Shown in pieces: positions 17,267 through 25,729 of a stretch of 64,000 bases of DNA (its first letter is position 1; every line of letters starts with the position of its first letter). The notes beneath the pieces are model-generated. The model was not told where the DNA came from, ran no database searches, and worked only from the letters and a program-made list of their open reading frames with translations. The position numbers and the translations under genes are program-made. The DNA comes from JACKIC01 sp964543795. GTDB taxonomy: Bacteria; Planctomycetota; UBA1135; UBA2386. The DNA lies in the NCBI GenBank assembly GCA_964543795.1, contig CAZIZN010000002.1, positions 295,762 to 359,761 on the forward strand. The letters run 5' to 3'.

Positions 17267-17640
17267 CCTTCCGCGGCGCAGTGGGCGTCGTAGGCCTTCA
17301 CGTCGATCAGGTCCGGCGAGGTCGCGGTGACCTTGATCTTGAGCATCCAGGCCTTGCCGAACGGTTCCTCGGCGAGCCAGCCGAGGTTGTCGGGCAGTTC
17401 GCTGTTGACGTCGACGACCTCGCCGCTGACCGGCGAGTAGAGGCTGCTGACCGCCTTGACCGACTCGATCTCGCCGAAGCTCTCGCCGACCTTCACCGAC
17501 GAGCCCTTGCGCGGCAGGTCGAGGAACACGAGGTCGCTGAGGTGCGCGACGGCGTAGTCGGTGATGCCGATCGTGGCGATGCCGTTCTCGACGCGGCACC
17601 ACTCGTGGCTCTTGAGATACTTCGTGTCGGAGGGACGCAT
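17263..17640 (-). CDS. gcvH: Glycine cleavage system H protein
   Basis: A 125-residue lipoyl carrier protein that shuttles the aminomethyl group between the P, T and L proteins. KYLKSHEWCRVENGIATIGIT and the lipoylation site K62 in GEIESVKAVSSLYSP are clear. The length is typical. It lies between gcvT (35 bases upstream) and the lipoyl-attachment gene that overlaps its stop. The P-protein genes are not in this window. No clear Shine-Dalgarno sequence precedes the ATG. Confidence 0.96.
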   Translation of the reverse strand: MRPSDTKYLKSHEWCRVENGIATIGITDYAVAHLSDLVFLDLPRKGSSVKVGESFGEIESVKAVSSLYSPVSGEVVDVNSELPDNLGWLAEEPFGKAWMLKIKVTATSPDLIDVKAYDAHCAAEG

Positions 17641-17674
17641 GGGAGGTCTGTGAGTAGGGCGGGTTCGGGGCGTC

Positions 17675-18766
17675 TCAGCGCGCGCGCTTGTAGAAGGGCA
17701 TGGCGCGCACGACGCAGGGCTCGGTCTTGTCGCGGACGCCGAACTGCAGTTCGGTGCCGGGCGCGGTCAGGTCCGCGCGAACGTAGGCGGTCGCAATGTT
17801 CGTGTCCAACGTCGGGCTGATGTTGCCCGAGCAGACGTGTCCGACCTGCGCGCCGTCCTTGAGCAGCGGATAGCCCTGCCGCGGACAGCGTTTGCTGTCG
17901 GTCACGAGGCCGACCAGCTTGCGGCCGCTGCCGCCGCGCGCGGCCAGCTGCTCGAGCGCGGCGCGGCCGACGAAGTCGTGGTTCATCTTGACCGCCCAGT
18001 CGAGCCCGGCCTCGATCGGGTTCGTCGTCTCGTCGATCTCGTGGCCGTAGAGCGGCATGCCCGCCTCGTGGCGCAGGGTGTCGCGCGCGCCCAACCCGAT
18101 CGGCGTCAGCCCTTCGCCCTGGCCCGCCTCGAGGAACGCGTTCCAGACCGCGACCGCCATGCCGTTGGGCACGTAGACCTCGAAGCCGTCCTCACCGGTG
18201 TACCCCGTGCGCGACAAGGTCATGCGTTCGCCGCAGACCTCGGTTTCCATCCACGCGTAGTACTTCAGTGCCGCGAGGTCGCCCTTGACGATGCGCTGCG
18301 TGATCTGCTGCGACAGGGGGCCCTGGATCGCGATCATGCCGAGTTCGGCCGTGCGGTCGGCGACCTCGACGTCGAAGGCCACGGCGACCTTGCGCATGAT
18401 CTCGAGGTCGCGCGCGCAGTTGCCGGCGTTGATGACGACGAAGAAGCCGTCGTCGGCAGGGTTGCGATAGACCAGGATGTCGTCCTGGGTCAGGCCTGCC
18501 TCGTTCAGGATCATCGCGTAGCGGATGCGGCCGGGCGGGATCGCCGCCGCATCGTTGGTCTGCAGCCGCTGCAGGAACGCCTCGGCGCCGCGGCCCCGCA
18601 GTGCGACCCGGCCCATGTGGCCGAGGTCGAACAGGCCCGCCTTGGTGCGCACGGTGCGCGCCTCGTCGAGGATGCCGCGGTACTGGACCGGCATGTTCCA
18701 GCCGGCGAAGGGCACCATGCGGGCGCCGTGTTGGACGTGGACCTGTTCGAGGGCGGTTCGTTGCAT
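17675..18766 (-). CDS. gcvT: Aminomethyltransferase, glycine cleavage system T protein
   Basis: A 363-residue folate-dependent enzyme that releases ammonia and forms methylene-tetrahydrofolate from the H-protein-bound intermediate. FAGWNMPVQYRGILDE, LFDLGHMGRV, SRTGYTGEDGFEVYVP and LGARDTLRHEAGMPLYGHE are family hallmarks, and a C-terminal barrel domain with CSGNISPTLDTNIA follows. It begins the gcvT-gcvH-lipoyl ligase operon. Only 62 bases separate it from the antiporter gene upstream, and no glycine riboswitch fits there. Confidence 0.96.
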   Translation of the reverse strand: MQRTALEQVHVQHGARMVPFAGWNMPVQYRGILDEARTVRTKAGLFDLGHMGRVALRGRGAEAFLQRLQTNDAAAIPPGRIRYAMILNEAGLTQDDILVYRNPADDGFFVVINAGNCARDLEIMRKVAVAFDVEVADRTAELGMIAIQGPLSQQITQRIVKGDLAALKYYAWMETEVCGERMTLSRTGYTGEDGFEVYVPNGMAVAVWNAFLEAGQGEGLTPIGLGARDTLRHEAGMPLYGHEIDETTNPIEAGLDWAVKMNHDFVGRAALEQLAARGGSGRKLVGLVTDSKRCPRQGYPLLKDGAQVGHVCSGNISPTLDTNIATAYVRADLTAPGTELQFGVRDKTEPCVVRAMPFYKRAR

Positions 18767-18828
18767 GTTCGCGGCGGCGGAGGGCCTCGCAGTCTAGCGT
18801 TCGGGCGCCTCGGGGAGAACGGCGGCGT

Positions 18829-20649
18829 TCATACCCTCGCGACTGCGCCCACGTCGCTGGTCGGCGCGGGGTCGGTCGAGGGTGGCACGAGGCTGATCAC
18901 CGTCGACCCCGCCGGCAGCGGCGGCGGCGCGCCGACCGCGACGACGTGCAGTTTGCGATCGGGCGTGACCACGAACAGCGGCAGCGCGCGCCCCTGGTGT
19001 TGGGCGGCGAACTGCTCGGCGCCGAAGCGCTCGGTCAGGCGCGTGCTCTTGACGCGAGCGCCGGCACCCAGCTGCTGCGTCAGCCAGTCGACCGTGGCGT
19101 CGGCGCGGAACAGCACCCGCCCCGGGGCGTCGGATCCGGTCCGCGGCTTGCCCGCGTCGGCGACGCGGTAGAGCCCCGCGCGACCGAACAGCGGCACGAA
19201 GCGCTGCAGGGCGAGGCGGTTGATCTCCTCGCTGGGCAGCAGCGCCACGACCTTGCCGAGCCCGCCGAGTTCCGCCTGCTCGAGGAATCGCGTCGACAGG
19301 ACGCTGCCGTGCCAGGTGCGCAGCCCGCGGGTGCGCGCGGCGGTCGCGTTGCCGACGTTCGTGTCGACCAGCAGCACCTCGAAGCCCTGCTCGGCGAGGG
19401 CCGCGCCGATCTCGCGCCCGATCAGGCCCGCACCGACCATCAGCACGCCCTGCGGGTCGCCCTGCGCCACGCCGAGCAGTCGGCCCACGGGCTTGGCGGC
19501 GAGACCGTAGCAGAGCACCGAGAGCACGATGACCGGGAACACCAGTGCGACGATCGTCCCGGCCTCGGCGTGGCCGCTGTGCTCGTAGTGCAGCGCGAAT
19601 TCGGTGCTGACGGCGGCGGCGACGATGCCGCGCGGCGCCATGGCCATGAGGAACGCGCGGTCCGCCCAGCCGAGCCCGCTGCGCACGGTCGACGCCAGCA
19701 CTGCGAGCGGCCGCACGACGAGGACGAGCGCCGCGCAATAGAGCGGTGCCCGCCAGCCCAGCGCGGTCAGCTGTTCGAGCGGCAGTCGTGCGGCGATCGA
19801 CACGAACAGGATCGCCAGCAGGATCGTCGCGAGGTGTTCCTTCCACTCGACGATGTGCGAGACGTCGAGCGAGCGGCGGTTCGCGAGCACGATGCCCATC
19901 ACGGTGACCGCGAGCAGACCGGCCTCGGCCTGCAACTCGTTCGCGAGCACGAACGTCACGGCCACGGTGCCCAGCGTGACCGGCACGTGCAGGCGATCGG
20001 GCACGAGGTAGCGTTCGATCGCGCGCGCGATGCCGAGGCCCGCCGCGACGCCGAGGCCGCCGCCGCAGACGATCGTGCGGCCGATCTCCATCGCGATCGT
20101 GCTCGCGGTCGCCGCCTCGGTGGTCAACGCCTCGAGCACCAGCAGCGCCAGCAGGGCGCCGATCGGATCGATCAGGATGCCTTCCCAACGCAGGATCGGC
20201 CCGAGCGGCGGCCGCGGGCGCACGTGCTGCACGAGCGGGATGACGACCGTCGGGCCCGTCAGCACGAGGATGGCGCCGACCAGGAGCGCGATCTCGAACG
20301 GCACTCCGGCGAGGTGCACCCCCGCGAGCGTGGACAACGCCCAGGTCACGGCGGCGCCGATCGTCACGAGGTTGCGCACGACCTTGCCGGCGCCGCGCAG
20401 TTCGCTGAAGCGCAGCGTGAGTCCGCCTTCGAACAGGATCAGGCCGACCGCGAGCGAGACCAGCGAGCGGAACCCTTCGCCGAACGTCCGGTCGGGGTCG
20501 AGCAGGCCCGTCGCCGGACCGACGGCGAATCCGGCCAGCAGCAGCAGCAGGATCGCCGGCAGGCGCAGCCGCCAGGCGAGCCACTGCGCGAGCGCACCGG
20601 CCCCGAGCAGCAGCGCCAGCGACGGCAGCGGGGGCAGCGAGGTCGGCAT
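18829..20649 (-). CDS. CPA-family cation:proton antiporter with RCK/TrkA-N domain
   Basis: A 606-residue membrane protein with about 12 transmembrane segments (residues 5-400), a TrkA-N-like nucleotide-binding domain (about 410-520, opening GVLMVGAGLIGREIG) and a short C-terminal regulatory part. LVGAILVLTGPTVVIPL matches the conserved antiporter core, with the usual charged pair region WEGILIDPIGAL. It likely exchanges Na+ or K+ for H+ under nucleotide control. It starts at ATG 20649, 22 bases after the trehalose gene stop, so the two may be co-transcribed, which would fit a joint role in osmotic balance. Confidence 0.85.
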   Translation of the reverse strand: MPTSLPPLPSLALLLGAGALAQWLAWRLRLPAILLLLLAGFAVGPATGLLDPDRTFGEGFRSLVSLAVGLILFEGGLTLRFSELRGAGKVVRNLVTIGAAVTWALSTLAGVHLAGVPFEIALLVGAILVLTGPTVVIPLVQHVRPRPPLGPILRWEGILIDPIGALLALLVLEALTTEAATASTIAMEIGRTIVCGGGLGVAAGLGIARAIERYLVPDRLHVPVTLGTVAVTFVLANELQAEAGLLAVTVMGIVLANRRSLDVSHIVEWKEHLATILLAILFVSIAARLPLEQLTALGWRAPLYCAALVLVVRPLAVLASTVRSGLGWADRAFLMAMAPRGIVAAAVSTEFALHYEHSGHAEAGTIVALVFPVIVLSVLCYGLAAKPVGRLLGVAQGDPQGVLMVGAGLIGREIGAALAEQGFEVLLVDTNVGNATAARTRGLRTWHGSVLSTRFLEQAELGGLGKVVALLPSEEINRLALQRFVPLFGRAGLYRVADAGKPRTGSDAPGRVLFRADATVDWLTQQLGAGARVKSTRLTERFGAEQFAAQHQGRALPLFVVTPDRKLHVVAVGAPPPLPAGSTVISLVPPSTDPAPTSDVGAVARV

Positions 20650-20671
20650 GGCCGGGCAGTGTCGGGCGGCT

Positions 20672-22909
20672 CTAGCCGGTGGGCAAGCGGGCTTCGTCGG
20701 CGCCGAACGAGCGCACGAGTTCGTGCAGCAGTCCACGCAGTTCGGCAGGGTTGGCGAACGAGTGCATCGCCCCTTCGGTGCCGGCTCCGACGTGCGCGGC
20801 CACCGCGAACTCGGGCAGCGCGCGGTACATGTCGACGTCGGTCCGGTCGTCGCCGACCGCGAGCACGAAGTCGTCCGGCCGCAGCAGCGGCCGCTGCGTC
20901 GCCACGTAGCCGCCCTTGCTGACGCCCTTGCAGCGCACCTCGAGCACGGCGTGGCCGGCGAGCGTCTCGGCCGGCTGGCCGTCGAGGACCTCGTCGAGGT
21001 GCCGTCGCAGGTCGCTCGCGCGCCAGGCGCCGTAGCCGGGGTCCGCGAGGCGGTAGTGCCAGGCTGCGCCGCTGCTCTTGCGCTCGACGAACGAGCCCGG
21101 GACCTCCTCGCAGACCTGCTCGAACAACGCGAGCACCGGCGGCAGCCAGCCCAGGTCCGGCGAGGTCAGCTGGCTCCAGGCGCCGCCCGGTGGGCGCGCG
21201 GCGAGGCCGTGTTCCGCGCAGAGGTGCAGGCGCAGGTGTCCGAGCCAGGAATCCAGGGTCGCGCGGCGCCGGCCGCTCACGACGTGCACCTCGGTCTCGG
21301 GCAGGAGGGTCAGCGCCTGCAACAGTGCGACCAGTCCGGGCGGCGGCGCCGCCTGCTCGGGGCGCTGCGTGATCTCGCGCAGCGTGCCGTCGTAGTCGAG
21401 GAACAGGCGCCGCCGCGGCGCGCGCCGGAACGCGAGGCGCAGTTGCGTGCGGGCGTCGGCCGAGAGCCCCGCCTGCGGCCGGGCGCGGTTGTGCTCGCTG
21501 GCCCGCTGCAGGCGGCCGAGGAAGCGGCGCGACCAGTTCGCGCTGTCGAGCTCGAGCACGCGTTCGTGCATCTCGGCGATGCGGTCCAGGCGCTCGTGCG
21601 CGGGCATCGCCAGGGCTTCCGCGATCGCCTCGGCCGTGGCGCGGATGTCCATCGGATTCACCAGCAGCGCCCGGTTCAGCGACAGGGCCGCGCCGGCGAA
21701 CTCGCTGAGCACGAGCGCCCCCTTCGCGGCGGGGGGCTTCGCCTCGTGGCCCTGGCAGAGCACGAACTCGTGGGCGACGAGATTCATGCCGTCGCGCAGC
21801 GGGGTCACGACGCCGACGTCCGCGAACCGGTAGAGCGCGGCGAGTTCGATCGGATCGATGCTCCGGTGCAGGAACTCGAGCGGCATCACGCCGGGGCTGC
21901 CGTACTCGCCGTTGATGCGGCCGACCTCGCGTTCGATCTCGCGCAGCAGGCTGCGGTAGCTCTCGTTGGCCTCCCGCGAAGGCACGAGGACCTGCAGCAT
22001 CACGGTGTCGCGCCGGCGTTCGGGGCTCGTCTCGAGCAGGCGCGCGAACGCGCGCAGCTTGTGCAGCACACCTTTCGTGTAGTCGAGCCGCTCGACGCCG
22101 AGCACGAGCTTGCGGCCCTGCCAGCGGCCGGCGAAGGCGCGCACGTGCCGCTCGCACTCCGGGTCGCGCAGCGCCTCGGCGAAGCTCGCGACGTCCGGGC
22201 CCAGCGGATCGACGCCCAGCGCCGTGCGCCGGCCGTCGTGGCCGATCGCGTCCGCTGCCGCATCGAGTCCGAGCACGCGCAGACAGGAGTCGCGGAAGTT
22301 GCGCAGGTAGTCGGCGGTGTGGAAGCCGACGTAGTCCGCGCCCAGCAGGCCGCGCAGCAGTTCCTCGCGCTGGGGCAGCAGGCGCCACACCTCCGGGGAG
22401 GGGAACGGCACGTGCAGGAAGAAGCCGATCGAGAGGTCCGGGCGTCGCTCGCGCAGCAGCTGCGGCAGCAGCATCAGGTGGAAATCGTGCACCCAGACCG
22501 TGTCGCCGGGCCTGGCCGCAGCGGCCACTTCGTCGACGAAGCGGGCGTTCACGGCGTGGTAGTCGGGCCAGGACCGCTCGTCGAACTCGACGCGGCTGGG
22601 GAAGTAGTGCAGCAGCGGCCAGAGGGTGCCGTTGCACATGCCCACGTAGTAGTTGCGTTCCTCTTCGGCGCTGAGGAAGACCGGTGCGAGGCCGCGTTCG
22701 GCCAGTCTGGCCGTCACCTGCGGGCGGTGTGCCGCCGCGACCGGGCCGCCGGACCAGCCGATCCAGCGGCGCATCGCCGTCACCGCGCGCAGCGCCGAGG
22801 CGAGGCCGCCGGCGCTCGGATCGGTCAGGACGCGGCCCTTGTCGACTCGCACCCGCACCGGCAGGCGGTTGCTGACGACGAGTATGTTGCGAACGTCGCT
22901 TGTTTCCAT
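20672..22909 (-). CDS. otsAB: Trehalose-6-phosphate synthase/phosphatase fusion
   Basis: A 745-residue cytosolic fusion enzyme. The N-terminal GT20 synthase (about 1-465) has VVSNRLPV, GLASAL, VWVHDFHLMLLPQ, LGVERLDYTKG and TPLRDGMNLVAHEFV. The C-terminal HAD phosphatase (about 495-745) has the nucleophile motif FLDYDGTL near residue 504 and LAVGDDRTDVDMY. It makes trehalose from UDP- or GDP-glucose and glucose-6-phosphate in one polypeptide. Start ATG 22909 was preferred over the upstream in-frame codons. It is divergent from the GH15 gene with 63 bases between starts, so one control region may govern both. Confidence 0.95.
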   Translation of the reverse strand: METSDVRNILVVSNRLPVRVRVDKGRVLTDPSAGGLASALRAVTAMRRWIGWSGGPVAAAHRPQVTARLAERGLAPVFLSAEEERNYYVGMCNGTLWPLLHYFPSRVEFDERSWPDYHAVNARFVDEVAAAARPGDTVWVHDFHLMLLPQLLRERRPDLSIGFFLHVPFPSPEVWRLLPQREELLRGLLGADYVGFHTADYLRNFRDSCLRVLGLDAAADAIGHDGRRTALGVDPLGPDVASFAEALRDPECERHVRAFAGRWQGRKLVLGVERLDYTKGVLHKLRAFARLLETSPERRRDTVMLQVLVPSREANESYRSLLREIEREVGRINGEYGSPGVMPLEFLHRSIDPIELAALYRFADVGVVTPLRDGMNLVAHEFVLCQGHEAKPPAAKGALVLSEFAGAALSLNRALLVNPMDIRATAEAIAEALAMPAHERLDRIAEMHERVLELDSANWSRRFLGRLQRASEHNRARPQAGLSADARTQLRLAFRRAPRRRLFLDYDGTLREITQRPEQAAPPPGLVALLQALTLLPETEVHVVSGRRRATLDSWLGHLRLHLCAEHGLAARPPGGAWSQLTSPDLGWLPPVLALFEQVCEEVPGSFVERKSSGAAWHYRLADPGYGAWRASDLRRHLDEVLDGQPAETLAGHAVLEVRCKGVSKGGYVATQRPLLRPDDFVLAVGDDRTDVDMYRALPEFAVAAHVGAGTEGAMHSFANPAELRGLLHELVRSFGADEARLPTG

Positions 22910-22972
22910 GGGGTCGGTTTCCAAACTCTCGCTGCGCGCGGCGCGTGACACCCCACTGCGAACGGGAGGACC

Positions 22973-24733
22973 ATGGTTGCATCGACGGCACTGATCGGCA
23001 ACTGCTCATTCAACGCACTCGTCGAGGACGGGCGGGTCGTGTGGCTCTGCTGGCCGCGTCCCGACAGCAGTTTCGTGTTCGGCGAGCTGCTCGGCGGCGA
23101 TCGCGCGGGGGCCTACGCGATCGAGCCGGCCGGGCCGGCGGAATGTCTCGTCGCCTACGTCGAGAACACCAACGTGCTGCGCACGGAGTTCCGCGGCGAG
23201 GGCTGGGCCTTCGAGGTGGTCGATTTCGCGCCGCGCTTCGTGCGCCACGGCCGCTACTACCGGCCGACGATGCTGGTGCGCATCGTCCGGCCGCTGCTCG
23301 GCGAGCCGCGGATCCGCGTGCGCTGCGACCCGGTGTACGAATACGGCCGCGTCCGCCCCGACTGCTGGGCGGCGAGCAACCACCTGCAGTTCGGCGGGTT
23401 GCCGGCGCCGCTGCGCCTGACCACGAACGCGCCGCTGACCTACGTCGGCGCGGCGACGCCGTTCCTGCTCACCAGGGACCTGCACTTCGTGCTGACCTGG
23501 GGCGAGCCGCTCGAGGCGCCGCTCGAGGAGACCGCCGAGGCCTTCCTGGTGCAGACGCTCGCCTACTGGCGCGACTGGGTGAAGAGCGGCCGCATCCCGC
23601 GCGAGTGGCAGTCCGAGGTCATCCGTTCCGCGCTCGTGCTCAAGCTGCACCAGTTCGACGACACCGGCGCGCTGCTCGCCGCGACGACGACGAGCCTGCC
23701 CGAGTCGCCGGGCTCGGGCCGCACGTGGGACTACCGGTTCTGCTGGCTGCGCGACGCCTACTACACGGTCGCCGCCTTCGAACGCATGGGCTACGTGCAG
23801 GAGATGGAGCGCTTCATGCTGTTCCTGCGCAACCTCTGCGGCGACGGCGCGACCGAACTGCAGCCCGTCTACGGCATCGGCGGCGAGACGGAGCTCGCCG
23901 AGATCGTCCTGTCGCACCTCGCCGGCTTCCGGGGGGACGGCCCGGTGCGCATCGGCAACCTCGCCTACCGCCAGAAGCAGAACGACGTCTACGGCGAACT
24001 CATCCTGGCGATCAGCCGCCTGCTGCTCGACGTGCGCTTCCGCGGTTCCGAGGGGATCGAAGGGGCGCGCGTGCTCGTCGAAGGGCTCGTCGCCCAGATC
24101 GACGCCCGCCTCGAGGAGCCCGACGCGGGGCTCTGGGAGCTGCGCGGCGCGCAACAGCTGCACACGTTCACGCTGCTGATGCACTGGGCCGGCGCGAACC
24201 GCGCGAACGACATCGCGACGAGCCTCGGGCTGCCGCGGCTCAAGGAGCGTTCCGCTGGCGTCATGGCGCGCGCCGCCGAACTGCTCATGAGCCGCTGCTG
24301 GAACGAGTCGCTCGGTTCGCTGACCCAGGCCGCCGACAGCAGCAATCTCGACGCCTCGAGCCTGCTCGCCCTGCACCTCGGCTTCTTCCGCGGCAGCGAC
24401 CCGCGCGCGCTGCGCATGGTCGAGGCGATCCGCCGACAGCTGTCGCTGCCCAACGGACTGCTGCGCCGCTACGACGTGGCCGACGACTTCGGCGTGCCGG
24501 AGGCGGCGTTCACGGTCTGCAGCTTCTGGCTCGCCGAAGCGTTGGCGATGGTCGGCCGCCGCGACGAGGCCCACGAGCTGTTCGATTCGATCCTCGCGCG
24601 GCACAACGGGCTCGGCCTGTTCGCCGAGGACATCCTCGTCGCCGACGGCCGGCAGGCGGGCAACTTCCCGCAGACCTACTCGCACGTCGGACTGATCAAC
24701 ACCGCGTTCCGGCTCTCGCGCGCGTGGGAGTAG
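22973..24733 (+). CDS. Glycoside hydrolase family 15 (glucoamylase/trehalase-like)
   Basis: A 586-residue cytosolic enzyme with the N-terminal beta-sandwich (about 1-210) and an (alpha/alpha)6 barrel. TWDYRFCWLRDAYYTVAAF, LQPVYGIGGETELAE, GPVRIGNLAYRQKQNDVYGE and GNFPQTYSHVGLINTAF are typical of the GH15 branch that includes bacterial trehalases and glucodextranases. ATG 22973 follows GGGAGGACC, a usable ribosome site. Divergent pairing with the trehalose synthase fusion suggests it degrades trehalose or a related glucan; which one is unproven. Confidence 0.88.
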   Translation: MVASTALIGNCSFNALVEDGRVVWLCWPRPDSSFVFGELLGGDRAGAYAIEPAGPAECLVAYVENTNVLRTEFRGEGWAFEVVDFAPRFVRHGRYYRPTMLVRIVRPLLGEPRIRVRCDPVYEYGRVRPDCWAASNHLQFGGLPAPLRLTTNAPLTYVGAATPFLLTRDLHFVLTWGEPLEAPLEETAEAFLVQTLAYWRDWVKSGRIPREWQSEVIRSALVLKLHQFDDTGALLAATTTSLPESPGSGRTWDYRFCWLRDAYYTVAAFERMGYVQEMERFMLFLRNLCGDGATELQPVYGIGGETELAEIVLSHLAGFRGDGPVRIGNLAYRQKQNDVYGELILAISRLLLDVRFRGSEGIEGARVLVEGLVAQIDARLEEPDAGLWELRGAQQLHTFTLLMHWAGANRANDIATSLGLPRLKERSAGVMARAAELLMSRCWNESLGSLTQAADSSNLDASSLLALHLGFFRGSDPRALRMVEAIRRQLSLPNGLLRRYDVADDFGVPEAAFTVCSFWLAEALAMVGRRDEAHELFDSILARHNGLGLFAEDILVADGRQAGNFPQTYSHVGLINTAFRLSRAWE

Positions 24734-24755
24734 CCGCGGACCGGTGCGAGGGCGA

Positions 24756-24803
24756 CGATCCCGGGCGGTCGCGCGGCGCCGATCCCGGGCGGTCGCGCGG
24801 CGC
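24756..24803 (+). repeat. 24-bp direct tandem duplication
   Basis: Two perfect copies of a 24-base unit (24756-24779 and 24780-24803), starting CGATCCCGGGCGGTCGCGCG, followed by the first five bases of a third. It lies between the GH15 stop and the convergent hypothetical gene and extends to a few bases before that gene's stop. No role is evident. Confidence 0.9.
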
Positions 24804-24817
24804 CGATCAGGTCGCGC

Positions 24818-25516
24818 TCACCCGGACAGCCGGCGCAGCAACTCGTCGAGGTTGCAGTCCTGCACGTCGCTGCGGCGGATCGGCTGCAGCTTCGTGAAGC
24901 GATCGCGCTCTTCGCCCGAAACGAAGTCGTCGCCGTGTTCGACCGGCTCGTCGCCGAGGTCGTCGATCGCCGCGTTCTCGGCCAGCGGCAGCAGCGCGTC
25001 GAGGTCGGGGTCGAAGCCCGGCACCGCGGCGTCGGCGGTGCGGTGCGAGCCGAACAGATCGCTCGCCGCCGCGAGGTTGTCGTGCGGCGGCAGGGCCGGC
25101 TCGTTGGGGAACAACTGGCCCGGCAGGCCGGTCGGGAAGCTCCACGTGGCGCGTTCGGCCGCCGCACGCTCCGCGGCGCTCCCGTCGCGCGGCAGGATCG
25201 CGAGGTCGATGCCGGTGCCGGCGAGCCGCGGCGCCAGATCGCGTTGCAGCGCGGGAACCGGCAGCAGCCGGGCGAAGCGCACTGGGTCGATGCGATGGGC
25301 GTGGCGCAGTTCGCGCCGCCAGCCGGCGTAGTCGCCGATCGCGAACGCGATCCTGCCCAGTTGCACGTAGGCGTCGAAGTCCTCGCCGCGCAGCAGCAGC
25401 ACCCGTTCGAAGTGGTGCCGGGCGCGCTGGGGCCGACCGAGCCGGAACCATGCGCGGCCACACGCGCGGTGCAGCGCGGCCTGCAGGCGATGGCAGACTC
25501 GGTCGAAGATGCCCAT
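24818..25516 (-). CDS. Hypothetical protein with TPR-like N-terminus
   Basis: A 232-residue soluble protein. Its first 90 residues form TPR-like helices: ACGRAWFRLGRPQRARHHFERV and then LLLRGEDFDAYVQLGRIAFA. The rest is acidic and Pro/Ala-rich and ends with a charged helix, DVQDCNLDELLRRLSG. No enzyme motif is visible. Start ATG 25516 is preferred because the longer frame upstream encodes low-complexity sequence. A role as a scaffold is possible but unproven. Confidence 0.6.
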   Translation of the reverse strand: MGIFDRVCHRLQAALHRACGRAWFRLGRPQRARHHFERVLLLRGEDFDAYVQLGRIAFAIGDYAGWRRELRHAHRIDPVRFARLLPVPALQRDLAPRLAGTGIDLAILPRDGSAAERAAAERATWSFPTGLPGQLFPNEPALPPHDNLAAASDLFGSHRTADAAVPGFDPDLDALLPLAENAAIDDLGDEPVEHGDDFVSGEERDRFTKLQPIRRSDVQDCNLDELLRRLSG

Positions 25517-25729
25517 GCGGGGAAGTGGGGGGGCAGAAGCTACGGCGCGCGAGCCGCTCCGGCAAGGCCGGAGGAGGCCGGCGCGCGCCGGCGGCGGGTC
25601 GGGAAGTCGCGCTGGCTGCCCTGCCGGAAGATCCCGGACCGTCCCGGCATGCGGCACATCGCGCGGCCGCGCCCGCCTGCAGGATCGCCCACGCGCCGAT
25701 CGGGCTCGCGGATCGCCGGGTATGCGCAG

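Noticed and set aside
18767..18828. Glycine riboswitch before gcvT
   Set aside because: Only 62 bases separate gcvT from the antiporter gene, too short for the tandem aptamer, and no aptamer core sequence was seen.
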